Shown piece by piece: positions 9,723-18,170 of a DNA stretch of 30,258 nucleotides; within the stretch, counting starts at the first letter, position 1; each line of letters begins with the position of its first letter. The notes below the pieces were generated by a model. The model saw only the letters and a program-made list of their open reading frames with translations, was not told where the DNA came from and did no database searches. The stretch spans positions 1 through 30,258 of the IMG/VR virus record IMGVR_UViG_3300032073_000149. The stretch is one strand, 5' to 3'. The stretch is from a virus. The position numbers and the translations under genes were made by a program.

Positions 9723-9738
9723 AGCCGCCGTAGCGGCT
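9723..9738 (-). terminator. Hairpin terminator candidate with UACG loop
   Basis: On the minus strand the arms AGCCGC and GCGGCT form a perfect 6-bp GC-rich stem closing a TACG tetraloop, that is C(UACG)G in RNA, a member of the very stable UNCG class. It lies just past the stop of the 268-residue gene and before the connector gene. An A/T-rich stretch follows (TAATCATTATAT), not a clean U-run, so termination may be partial or the stem may act as a processing or stability element. Confidence 0.65.
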
Positions 9739-9752
9739 GAACCACTATCGAC

Positions 9753-10559
9753 TTATTTTAGTCTTTTTTCAATTGTTTGGTAAACTTCAACACCTTCATC
9801 TGTTTTAAACCATACAGCTAAAGCTGAATATGGATTTTCATCAAATGGAACTGTCATAAGTTTTCTATCATTAGATCCCCACGTAAATGTTCTTTGGTCG
9901 TTGGAAAGCTTTATAATATGATTTTCTACGGCTTTTATACCTAAGTTTCTAATATTAATGTTTTCGTCTTCGACTAATTCTAAGAACAGTTCTGGGTTTC
10001 TTTTAGCAAATAGTAATAAATCTCGTTTAAGTTCCTTAGAAGCCATCTGAGATACCTTAGATCCCAATTCTGACCTCAAAATTGCCTCTGCGTGATCAAC
10101 TTCGATATTTTGTGCAGCTGTTAAAGCTGTAATTTCTAATTGAAGTGTATCTAATTCATCTTCTGCAATTTGTACTGCATCATACTCTTGAAAATGCGTT
10201 CCATTTTTTGGATGAACTAAAAGAAATTTTTGTAATGTTTGCTGTTCTTTTGGTACAAAAAGTTTACCATCTCTAAAAGAAATATGTGATAATCTTTGGC
10301 TACCTTTCATTTCGTCTATAAATATTGTGTTTTGATTTTGACAATATTTAACTTCTCTTTCATATCCTTTCTCTGCATCAAAATGCAAAATTCCTCTACT
10401 ATTTAATATGTATGTAATAGGTGTATCAGTAATAGTTAATTCATACAACCTATCTTTTACTTCCCATTTTGGTTTTTTAACCTCAATAGGTTTTGTTTTT
10501 GGTGGAGCAACCATTACTGGTTCCTCAGCAGCCACCTCTGCTTTTTGTTTTTTTGCCAT
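9753..10559 (-). CDS. Conserved virion-module protein after the capsid gene, function unknown
   Basis: A 268-residue protein. The N-terminus is lysine/alanine/proline-rich and probably disordered (MAKKQKAEVAAEEPVMVAPP...KKPKWEV, residues 1-33). A compact mixed domain follows (about 34-130), containing YILNSRGILHFDAEKGYEREVKYC and ISFRDGKLFVPKEQQTLQKFLLVHP. A helical, acidic C-terminal half (about 130-268) includes 'AEDELDTLQLEITALTAAQNIEVDHAEAILRSELG' and 'ENINIRNLGIKAVENHIIKL'. I have seen similar proteins downstream of the major capsid gene in marine phages but know of no assigned role. A capsid-associated, head-completion or decoration role is possible. The gene is isolated between two hairpin terminators (9723-9738 and 10594-10609), so it has its own expression level. 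No Shine-Dalgarno precedes the ATG. Confidence 0.6.
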   Translation of the reverse strand: MAKKQKAEVAAEEPVMVAPPKTKPIEVKKPKWEVKDRLYELTITDTPITYILNSRGILHFDAEKGYEREVKYCQNQNTIFIDEMKGSQRLSHISFRDGKLFVPKEQQTLQKFLLVHPKNGTHFQEYDAVQIAEDELDTLQLEITALTAAQNIEVDHAEAILRSELGSKVSQMASKELKRDLLLFAKRNPELFLELVEDENINIRNLGIKAVENHIIKLSNDQRTFTWGSNDRKLMTVPFDENPYSALAVWFKTDEGVEVYQTIEKRLK

Positions 10560-10593
10560 AATTTAATAAAATAAAAAAGTTAAAATAAAGGTA

Positions 10594-10609
10594 GGGTGCC
10601 GAAGCACCC
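10594..10609 (-). terminator. Intrinsic terminator after the major capsid gene
   Basis: On the minus strand GGGTGC-TTCG-GCACCC is a perfect 6-bp GC-rich stem with the ultra-stable C(UUCG)G tetraloop. An outer AAAGG/CCTTT pairing can extend it. It is followed by TTTATTTTAACTTTTTTATTTTA, a good U-rich tail. It lies 16 bases past the capsid gene stop, a classic place for a strong or attenuating terminator that gives the capsid gene a high transcript level relative to the genes after it. Confidence 0.85.
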
Positions 10610-10625
10610 ATCCCTTTAATAAATA

Positions 10626-12035
10626 TTAAGAATCAAATCTTATGAAGTTGTTTGCAGCTTGCACTACTAAACATCTTTCAGATAGATAATGAATCTCCAT
10701 TTTGTCAAAGCCAGTTGTTGCAGCTCCAACAGAACCAGTAACCCAAGTTTTCAGTTTTCTGTCATCAGCTTGAGAAGCTCTATATCTTACGTGTAAGAAA
10801 GGTCTTCTAACATTTGCAGCTAATGTTTGATCATAAACTGAAGAACTACCAGCTGGAAGTAAAACTCCTTTTAAACCTCCTGTTAAACCTCTTGTAGATT
10901 TATCGTTAAGATATTTCCAGTCAGTTTTATAGAAGTCGTAAGAACCTCTTCTAAATCCAGAGAAACCAAGATTAAGTGCCATTTCTTCAGAGTTGTTAAA
11001 TACACCCCAAGATGTACCACCTGAATAGTAAGCGTTTAATCCTGCTAATAAGTCATCCATTACGATGTTAGCATCTCTGTCTAAGAAAAGCATGTTTTCC
11101 TCGATAGCTCCTTGTTTGTCTAATTCTTTCAATAAGTCATCCCATTCACCGATTTCTGGTGATGCGTTGAATTGTTGAGTTGCTACGATACCTCTACTAC
11201 CGATAGCTGAAAGTAAACCTTCAGATCCATCAGGAATATCAGCATCAGCGCCTGCAGCAGATTTTTCAGCTTCGATTAATGCCATTTCCATGTAATCATC
11301 GAATCTAACGTTTGTATCGCCGCTAGCTTTTAAGTACCATAAGTATCCGCCTTGACCACTTTCGCCAGTAACTTCAACCCACCCAATTTGAGCAGTATCA
11401 GAACCGTTGATTTCAAAGTGATCTTTAAGGATCATTGGTTTATTTGTAAAAGTTTTGAACGAAGGCTCAACTGATTCAGTCATTGCGTCAGTGCCTTTCT
11501 TAAATTCAGAACCGTAAACGAATAACTTGATTGTTTGCGTTGCACTTCCACCTGAAATAGTAGAAGAAACGTTAGTTACGTTAGCAGCCCCATAAGGTTT
11601 AAGTACTGGGTTTGCGCCCACTGATTTTACAAATGCTTTAAACACAACACCTGCAACTTCACATACAACTGTGTTACCAATTCTTAGTGAGTGTGCAATA
11701 TCAGAACCACTTGTGTTGTCAATATCTTTAATTGCAGCTAGTGATCCACTTGCGATAGTTACTGTTGCTTGATAAGCGATGTGTAATCTCCCTTGTTCAG
11801 ACCAAATTACTTGATCAGATTGCATCGGCATTTCTGCTCCTGCCATTTTTAAGAATCCAGCTACGGTTCTATTACCGTATCTTTCAACTTCTTTTTCATA
11901 CAATTCCGGTAAGTATTGTTTTGCCCATCCGTCATTCTGAATGTCTAAATAACTACCTGCAGTAGTCATTTTAGTAGCATTCGGAGTGGCTAAACTGGCT
12001 ACCGCCGGTCCTGTAAATACATTATTGTTTGCCAT
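10626..12035 (-). CDS. Major capsid protein
   Basis: 469 residues, soluble, with alternating strand and loop character, in the exact slot for the major capsid protein (terminase, portal, scaffold-like, capsid). The N-terminus (ASLATPNATKMTTAGSYLDIQNDGWAKQYLPELYEKEVERYGNRTVAGFLKMAGAEMPMQSDQVIWSEQGRLHIAY) matches capsid proteins of uncultured marine and crAss-like podoviruses as I remember them, and an HK97-type fold is expected. The C-terminal part (FLHVRYRASQADDRKLKTWVTGSVGAATTGFDKMEIHYLSERCLVVQAANNFIRFDS) looks like a final P-domain/A-loop region. Its codons look more like a highly expressed gene than the neighbours do, with more C-ending Phe, Tyr and Asn codons. A strong terminator follows directly. 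An A-rich leader (AACAAAACAAATTAATTAAAA) precedes the ATG. Confidence 0.85.
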   Translation of the reverse strand: MANNNVFTGPAVASLATPNATKMTTAGSYLDIQNDGWAKQYLPELYEKEVERYGNRTVAGFLKMAGAEMPMQSDQVIWSEQGRLHIAYQATVTIASGSLAAIKDIDNTSGSDIAHSLRIGNTVVCEVAGVVFKAFVKSVGANPVLKPYGAANVTNVSSTISGGSATQTIKLFVYGSEFKKGTDAMTESVEPSFKTFTNKPMILKDHFEINGSDTAQIGWVEVTGESGQGGYLWYLKASGDTNVRFDDYMEMALIEAEKSAAGADADIPDGSEGLLSAIGSRGIVATQQFNASPEIGEWDDLLKELDKQGAIEENMLFLDRDANIVMDDLLAGLNAYYSGGTSWGVFNNSEEMALNLGFSGFRRGSYDFYKTDWKYLNDKSTRGLTGGLKGVLLPAGSSSVYDQTLAANVRRPFLHVRYRASQADDRKLKTWVTGSVGAATTGFDKMEIHYLSERCLVVQAANNFIRFDS

Positions 12036-12054
12036 TTTTAATTAATTTGTTTTG

Positions 12055-13239
12055 TTAATAATTTTTGAACTTTAATTTTAGCCCTGAATTATCATCCCCG
12101 GAAATAGCTTTTACCTTAATACCACCAGCATCAACAAAACCATCAGCGGTTTTACGCGGGTTCATATTGATATTTTTTGCATCTGCTGTCATTTGTTTTA
12201 CAGCATCCGCTTTACCTTGTTGGTAAAAATGATTTGCTATTGAGTCGGGATTGGAAGCAGTAAATAAAGCTTTGTGGAAATCACTTGTGTTGGTCAAAAG
12301 ATTATTTTTGTCAACGTATTTATCAAAGACACTTGATAAATTTTGTGTATCCTTAACTTTATTAGCATCCTTAACATTGAATCTATACTTCTTGTCTCCG
12401 ACATTGAAATTAAAACCTTTAAAATCTTTGTCAAAAAACTTGTTAGTTTCTTGTTTAAAATGTTTTGTTTGCTTCTCTAATAATTGCTCAGCTGATTTTT
12501 GCTCAGTATTATAACGATTAAAAAATTCTATAGCTTTTTGTTGTTCAGGTAGTAACTTAGAACCCAACTTGACTTCTTTGTAATACTGATCCTTCAACCC
12601 TGTCAAAAAGTCTTTAGCATTTGCAACCGCTTCTTTGTGAGCTAATTTTTTTCTTCTAACATCTCTTTCTTCATCTATTTCATCATCATATTCAAAACTA
12701 TCTTCTATTAAAAAAGATATTTCATCATAACTGAGATGTGGTTTTTTGTGTTTGTAATATTCCCTTAATAAAGTATCGTTATCTACATTAGCATAATCTG
12801 CACTTAATCTTACATAATCTTCTAATGTTCCACCAGTTTCTTCCATAAACTTTACTAAGTCTTGGATATTTTCTGGTAAATCTACAGGTTCTTGTGTTTC
12901 TTCTTCCTGTGATACTTCTTCTTGTTCCGGTGTGGCGTCGGTAGCTTCAATGCTTCCATCCACTCCTGTCTTGTCAATATTATTGGTTTCATCGGTTTCT
13001 TCTATTATTTCTTCAAGAATAGGAGAGTCTATTTCTTCTTCAACTTCTTCTTGACCTTGTTTAGTTTCTTTTTCGTTGCTTTCTTGTAAGGCATCTTCTT
13101 GATTTTTATCGGTTTCACTTAAATTAACTTTGTACATTCCAGATTCCTCATCAAATTTAGAATCTTTCTGTACTACTTCTTCTTTTTCGGCTGGAGTCAT
13201 TATTTCGTCTTCCAACACTTTTGCTTTAATTTCTGCCAT
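12055..13239 (-). CDS. Scaffold-like / capsid assembly protein
   Basis: 394 residues between portal and capsid genes, the usual site of a scaffolding gene. The first 130 or so residues are strikingly acidic and low in hydrophobics (long Glu/Gln/Asp runs such as KETKQGQEEVEEEIDSPILE), so they are probably disordered. The middle is charged and helical (about residues 165-300, for example KSAEQLLEKQTKHFKQETNKFF). The C-terminus has a short conserved-looking end (NMNPRKTADGFVDAGGIKVKAISGD). A hydrophilic, helix-rich, acidic chain with a basic or mixed C-terminus is the usual composition of scaffolds. No catalytic triad of a capsid protease is visible. Function is inferred from position and composition. 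It is separated from the portal gene by 30 bases. Confidence 0.7.
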   Translation of the reverse strand: MAEIKAKVLEDEIMTPAEKEEVVQKDSKFDEESGMYKVNLSETDKNQEDALQESNEKETKQGQEEVEEEIDSPILEEIIEETDETNNIDKTGVDGSIEATDATPEQEEVSQEEETQEPVDLPENIQDLVKFMEETGGTLEDYVRLSADYANVDNDTLLREYYKHKKPHLSYDEISFLIEDSFEYDDEIDEERDVRRKKLAHKEAVANAKDFLTGLKDQYYKEVKLGSKLLPEQQKAIEFFNRYNTEQKSAEQLLEKQTKHFKQETNKFFDKDFKGFNFNVGDKKYRFNVKDANKVKDTQNLSSVFDKYVDKNNLLTNTSDFHKALFTASNPDSIANHFYQQGKADAVKQMTADAKNINMNPRKTADGFVDAGGIKVKAISGDDNSGLKLKFKNY

Positions 13240-13269
13240 AATAAAATATTATATAATTGTTAAAAAAAT

Positions 13270-15687
13270 TTATCTTGGATCAAATTGCTCTAACCCAAAT
13301 CCACCTAAGTTATCAAATCCAGCGGATTCAAACCTTTTAGGGGCTTTGCCAGATTTTCTCTGGTCTATTAATTCACTTTGTTGAGAAGCTTGAATTTTTG
13401 TTCGTTCATCTTTACGATCTTCTTTATACTTCTCTTTATCATTAATTACATTCGATTCAACTTCTTTAAGCTTCATATTCAAATCAAATTCAAATTGCAT
13501 TAATTCTTTTTTAATAGCCGCTTCTCTTTCTAATTTTTGAATATCAAAACCAGATTTAGCTTGTTCTATTTGAACTTTACTTTCAGCAATACCTTGCTGT
13601 TTTTGGATCTCAGCCGCAGCAGCAGCTTGAGAAGACTCTTGATTAGCTTGAGATTGAGCTTGTATATTTTCTTGCTGTATTTGTCTGTCTTGGTCAAATT
13701 TCTTTTTTCTTCTTATTTTTAATAATTGATTAGCAAGTTTTAAATTTCTAACTTCTCTAACATCAATAGCGTCTTCAAGGTTTATAGCTTGTTGTTGAAT
13801 AGCCATTTGAATGTTATTTTCAAGCAGGGCTTTTTCTTCTTCATCAGGTGCTAATTCTAAAAATACACCGAAATCATGTATATGTAAGTCTTTAATTTCA
13901 TTTAAATTACCTACATTTATTTTACCCAATGTTTGCATAAATTGATTACTAGTATTAGAATACTCCAATACATCTGATATCCTTAGCGATACCGCTTCAG
14001 CTGTTTTTAATGTTAAATATAAACCACCCTGTAATATATGTCTAGTGGCCGTATTGCTATTAGCAGCTGCTAATTTTTGTAACCCAACTAAAGCATGTTT
14101 ATCTGGTGTACTACCATCTCTCGCTTCATTTAAACCGGTTACATCTCTCATCATTTGTAAATACATATTATAAGACTGTATCAAACTAGCTATCTTATTA
14201 TTGCCTCCTGATGATTGGAGTTCTTGAATAGGCACTTTACCAGGATTCATATCACCATCTTGTGTCATTGATCTACCAATAACAGAACCGGTTTGGAAAT
14301 ACATATTCAACGCTTCTTGCGGATTGTAATTTGTACCATTACCTAAATCCACTTCAGCAAGGCCGTCCGCATCTAAATACACACCGTCTGGTACAAGTCT
14401 GGAAAGAACCTGTTGTAGTTTTAAATGCGTTATTTGAATCATGTCAGCAAAAGATGTCATTCTACCAACTAAAGATTCAGGCTTTCCTTTATATATTCTT
14501 GGAGCTACAATACTATAACTCATAGCTACTTTTGTAATATCAGACTTAGGCCTAGTCATATTAACAGCTTTTTGCCATTTTAACAACTTTTCATGACCTA
14601 CAATTTTTGCACCTTCATATAAACATTCAATTGCCCTATTTACTTTTTTAAATCTAGGATCACTTTCTTCTGGAGGATTAAATCCATCATCCTTTTTTAA
14701 TGCTTTAGAATAACCTGTACTACCTTCTTTTATTTTATATACTTGATTTTCAAAAGTTTTATACTCAAAATGTAATACATATACATAATTACTATCTACG
14801 CTATCTGATGTAGAAAACTTATTACGTAATTTAGTACTACCTGATCCATAAGATTCTAACTTCTTTATATCTTCAGTAGTTAATTCTGGGAATTGCTTTT
14901 TAAGTTCTGCAATAGTTATTTTTTTAACCTCCCCAATATAATATAAATCGTCAAAGTATGGAGATTCTGTATATGAATAAACTAAATCAGAAGGATCAAC
15001 GTAATTTAATTTAATACCTTCTGCTGTATTAAAACTATTTTTAACACAAGATATACCTAAAACAGTTATATCATAATCTAATCTCTTCTTAAGAAGATCA
15101 TATTTGTTTAAATCGAATACATTGGTTATTGCTTGTTCTTGAGCAATTTCTATGCTTTGCTTGTAGTTCAATTGCATGTGCAATTCTAACTCTTCATCAG
15201 ATTCAGGTAAATTATTTGGATCATTTTTAAATGTATTTATCCCTGTTTGTGCTTCTACGTTTTGTTTAAATTCAAATAAACGCATGTCTTCTAAATAACC
15301 CTTAACATATTCAGTCCTTGCAGCTGAAGCTACACTATCCACAGAATATGCTTTTAAATCATATGTTCTTTCTGCAATACCATTAACCACTATATCCACA
15401 AATTTTGGTATAATAGGGACTGGTTTCCAATCCAAATTAAGGTATGATAAATCACCATTGATTGATAATTCGTTTTTATATTTTTCTACACTTTGTTCAC
15501 CTCTTGCATATAGTCTTAATCTATGAAAATTATCTCTATTTGCAAAGTAACGTGTATCCGACCCGTCTTTTCTAAACCACTCTGCTTCTATTGCATTACC
15601 AATCTGTAAACCATATTGTTCACTAGATTTCTCAGCATCGCTTACAGCTTGACTTGGGAAAATACCTTTTTTAATCCCTTTACCCAT
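13270..15687 (-). CDS. Portal protein
   Basis: 805 residues, directly after TerL (the stop of TerL and this ATG are adjacent) and before the scaffold-like and capsid genes. The body is mixed helix and strand, with motifs such as NGIAERTYDLKAYSVD (about residues 112-127), DVTGLNEARDGSTPDKHALVGLQKLAAANSNTATRHI (about 515-552) and VSLRISDVLEYS. 'VTGLNEARDG...ALVGLQKLAAANSNTATRHIL' is a stretch I know from portals of Bacteroidetes podoviruses. About residues 650-780 form a long Gln/Glu/Lys-rich coiled coil (QAQSQANQESSQAAAAAEIQKQQGIAES...), resembling the long C-terminal barrel helices of P22-type portals. The size (about 800) is large but typical of that group. It should form the dodecameric vertex ring and dock the terminase. 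High confidence from order and motifs together. Confidence 0.85.
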   Translation of the reverse strand: MGKGIKKGIFPSQAVSDAEKSSEQYGLQIGNAIEAEWFRKDGSDTRYFANRDNFHRLRLYARGEQSVEKYKNELSINGDLSYLNLDWKPVPIIPKFVDIVVNGIAERTYDLKAYSVDSVASAARTEYVKGYLEDMRLFEFKQNVEAQTGINTFKNDPNNLPESDEELELHMQLNYKQSIEIAQEQAITNVFDLNKYDLLKKRLDYDITVLGISCVKNSFNTAEGIKLNYVDPSDLVYSYTESPYFDDLYYIGEVKKITIAELKKQFPELTTEDIKKLESYGSGSTKLRNKFSTSDSVDSNYVYVLHFEYKTFENQVYKIKEGSTGYSKALKKDDGFNPPEESDPRFKKVNRAIECLYEGAKIVGHEKLLKWQKAVNMTRPKSDITKVAMSYSIVAPRIYKGKPESLVGRMTSFADMIQITHLKLQQVLSRLVPDGVYLDADGLAEVDLGNGTNYNPQEALNMYFQTGSVIGRSMTQDGDMNPGKVPIQELQSSGGNNKIASLIQSYNMYLQMMRDVTGLNEARDGSTPDKHALVGLQKLAAANSNTATRHILQGGLYLTLKTAEAVSLRISDVLEYSNTSNQFMQTLGKINVGNLNEIKDLHIHDFGVFLELAPDEEEKALLENNIQMAIQQQAINLEDAIDVREVRNLKLANQLLKIRRKKKFDQDRQIQQENIQAQSQANQESSQAAAAAEIQKQQGIAESKVQIEQAKSGFDIQKLEREAAIKKELMQFEFDLNMKLKEVESNVINDKEKYKEDRKDERTKIQASQQSELIDQRKSGKAPKRFESAGFDNLGGFGLEQFDPR

Positions 15688-17898
15688 TTATTGTATCATT
15701 TTTGAAATATTTCCTTTATTGTTATATTTAGCAAAGCTAAAATTAACTTTATCTTTTAATTGTATCTCCGCACGAGGTGCGTATAAATTCTTATTACATG
15801 CCATAACAGCTAATCCAGAGCTTATCGCGGCATCAAATTTTGTCCTTTTATTTATATCAAACTTAGCCCAATCATTTAATGTAACATTAAAATACATATC
15901 TCCATAATCCCCGTGCCCTTTATCACCTACATACGAGTTTATATAACTTTCAATTGCAGCAGCATGAGCTTGCCTTATATCTTCACTTGAGTTTGGTATT
16001 CCGCCTATTTCTTTTTCAGCAACAGATAATCTATTCCAAACTTTATCAGGTCTATTCATCGAATAGCCTCTGTAACCTCTTCTTTTTAAATAATATAATA
16101 ACCTAGGTTTGTTATTTTCAGCAAGTATTGGCATACCATAAAAATATAATGCCATTAATATATCCTCAAAAAATATTTCTGCGGTTTGAGGTCTTGCAAT
16201 ATATTCTAAAAAGAACCTATTCGGAGGGGCATCCTCCATACTAAATTTTGTAAGACCGTGTAAAGAACCTTTAGATCCTTTGCCATCTGTTGTACCGGAT
16301 ATATCATAACTATCACAACCAAAAGCTCCAACATGCTCATTACCGGGATATTTAATACCATTTTTTATTATTACTTTATTTTGTAAATTTGCACTTGGTA
16401 TCCAACTTACATTAAATCTTCCATTAGGGTTGGGCGTAAAATCTACTTTTGTATCTTTGATCCCGTTCCTCCACGAAAAACTCCCAGTATTGACATTACC
16501 ACTATATCTAGCTTCTTCATTGTAGTCAATCTGTTCGTAAATCTTAACAAGATTAAATATGCTATTTTTAGTTTCATCTCTGAAAGCGTGCTCTTCAGTC
16601 CTTGGAAATTGTCTATAAAATTCATTTAATGCGTCTTGATCACCTTTTAATCCCTCAACTTCATTCTCCCAATGCTCAACAACTCCGACGTCAATGTATT
16701 CGCCGTGGCAATCTTTGACCGCCTTTTCTGGCGTATCGAATACAGGTACTCCATAAGAATCAATGAATCCTTCGAAGTTCCATTCCATAGGTATGAACAA
16801 ACTATATAATCCCGAGCGAGTCTGTCCATTGCGGTTTCTTTTTGTAACGTCTGAGTCATTATATAGTTTTTTAAAGTTTTCACCTCCTTTGTCAAGAGCA
16901 TTGCTTGTTGAACCCATCATGCATTTACCAATAATTCTACTACCTAATCTTAAAGTAGTTTTTGTAACTCGCCAGTTATTTAATATGTTTTCTGGTCTTT
17001 CCCATTTACCAGCTTCATCATGTACTAATAAAGCTAATTTTTCACCATCATAACTGTTATCCCCTGTATTTTTCCAGTCTATTGTTGTATCAAGTCCTGA
17101 AAGTTGTTCGGTTTTTTGGTTTGTAAGAATACTCTTTTTTGTAAACTTACTTGCGGGAACTCTATAGGCCAATTCTGTTTTAGGCCTATCCATTCCATCT
17201 TGTATTGGTTTAAAGAAAAATGGGTAGTTAACTGATATTGGGACAACTTTGTCGGTAAACATTTTTTTTGCGTCAGCTCCTGATTTTGAAAGTATACCAT
17301 ACCTTGAGTCAGAACTGATTGTTGCAAGATTAACTGTTTCTCCCGATGCCATGAATGAAAAGCCACTCCGTCTATTTTTGAGGTAGCACATTCCGTAACA
17401 TCTTGTATCTGCTTTGCAAGCTTCCCAGAAAATAAAGAATAATCTATTTGCTTCTCTAAACTCTGGTTTCCCAACATCAATTTTGGTCCACTGCAAGTAC
17501 ATATAATGAGTCCCAGTAATATAAGTAGGATTGCCCTTATTATAGAACCAATAGCCATTATCTCTTTTAGTAAACTCTTTATCAATATATTCATGCCACT
17601 TATTCTGGTACTCTGTTGGTAAATCTTTCCAATCAAATATATTTTTTATTTTTTGGAGTTCTTTTGGATACTCTTCAACAACCCACTTATCGTACTTTTC
17701 ACAAACGCCTTCGGGTTTAGGTAAAGCAATACGTAAATTTTGGATTTCATATATTTCGCCAATTTGACCAGTTTTTGATATAACGGTAATATCATGCTCT
17801 TTATTGTACCCATATTTCCACTTTTTTGCTTTATTGAGTCTTTTTATAGTATTTATTTTTATAGGCTCAATTATCTTATATAAAGTTTGCTCGTACAT
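15688..17898 (-). CDS. terL: Terminase large subunit (packaging ATPase-nuclease)
   Basis: 736 residues. The ATPase half shows a non-canonical Walker A, KNRRSGFS (residues 174-181), with an Arg/Lys-rich loop in place of GKS/T. Walker B is LALLVHDE (288-295) with the expected Asp-Glu pair, and MMGSTSN (327-333) looks like the coupling motif (motif III). The nuclease half shows GAFGCDSYD (524-532), giving the first RNase-H-like aspartate. LLYYLKRRGYRG (600-611) is typical of the Bacteroidetes podovirus terminases I know, and a late FD (RTKFDAAISSGLA) is a plausible third acid. It would package the genome through the portal and cut concatemers. The start overlaps the stop of the preceding small gene by one base (TAATG), and the portal follows at once. 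Several out-of-frame ORFs inside it are shadows. Confidence 0.9.
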   Translation of the reverse strand: MYEQTLYKIIEPIKINTIKRLNKAKKWKYGYNKEHDITVISKTGQIGEIYEIQNLRIALPKPEGVCEKYDKWVVEEYPKELQKIKNIFDWKDLPTEYQNKWHEYIDKEFTKRDNGYWFYNKGNPTYITGTHYMYLQWTKIDVGKPEFREANRLFFIFWEACKADTRCYGMCYLKNRRSGFSFMASGETVNLATISSDSRYGILSKSGADAKKMFTDKVVPISVNYPFFFKPIQDGMDRPKTELAYRVPASKFTKKSILTNQKTEQLSGLDTTIDWKNTGDNSYDGEKLALLVHDEAGKWERPENILNNWRVTKTTLRLGSRIIGKCMMGSTSNALDKGGENFKKLYNDSDVTKRNRNGQTRSGLYSLFIPMEWNFEGFIDSYGVPVFDTPEKAVKDCHGEYIDVGVVEHWENEVEGLKGDQDALNEFYRQFPRTEEHAFRDETKNSIFNLVKIYEQIDYNEEARYSGNVNTGSFSWRNGIKDTKVDFTPNPNGRFNVSWIPSANLQNKVIIKNGIKYPGNEHVGAFGCDSYDISGTTDGKGSKGSLHGLTKFSMEDAPPNRFFLEYIARPQTAEIFFEDILMALYFYGMPILAENNKPRLLYYLKRRGYRGYSMNRPDKVWNRLSVAEKEIGGIPNSSEDIRQAHAAAIESYINSYVGDKGHGDYGDMYFNVTLNDWAKFDINKRTKFDAAISSGLAVMACNKNLYAPRAEIQLKDKVNFSFAKYNNKGNISKMIQ

Positions 17899-18170
17899 TA
17901 TTTAGATCTTCTTTCGGCAAAGCCTTTAAATGTATCTACCTTTTTATCTAAAGGTTTATTTTCAAGTAAAGCTTTTTCAGATTCAATCCGATTTAATATT
18001 TCAAAAGCATCGAATATAGCTAGCTTTTTTGTAGCAGCCGCATTCTTTAATCTATCCGCTGAGATATCGTCTTCTGAATCAACTATAGGTTCTTTTGCAA
18101 CCTTAATTAATTCATCAACAGCTTTCTGTCCAGCTTGGATTATATTCTTTTTCGTTTCCTTGACGTTCAT
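17898..18170 (-). CDS. Small helical protein, putative terminase small subunit
   Basis: A 90-residue, highly charged, mostly helical protein (VKETKKNIIQAGQKAVDELIKVAKE... RLKNAAATKKLAIFDAFEILNRIESEKALLE). It is immediately upstream of TerL with a one-base TAATG stop/start overlap, and its own start lies 56 bases inside the end of the preceding gene. Position and size (small terminase subunits are often 80-180 residues) suggest TerS. I do not see a clear helix-turn-helix, so this rests on context. The first half (about residues 1-30) and the second (about 40-75) could be two helices of an oligomeric core. It may instead be a small packaging accessory. A weaker + strand ORF covers the same bases and is rejected. 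Confidence 0.6.
   Translation of the reverse strand: MNVKETKKNIIQAGQKAVDELIKVAKEPIVDSEDDISADRLKNAAATKKLAIFDAFEILNRIESEKALLENKPLDKKVDTFKGFAERRSK

Noticed and set aside
9723-9738. Attachment site or inverted-repeat operator
   Set aside because: A single short stem with a UNCG loop after a stop codon is better explained as a terminator, and no integrase is nearby.
16443-17636. Other minus-strand ORFs inside TerL (60, 84 and 185 residues)
   Set aside because: They are out of frame with the terminase, which has its ATPase and nuclease motifs in one continuous frame across them.
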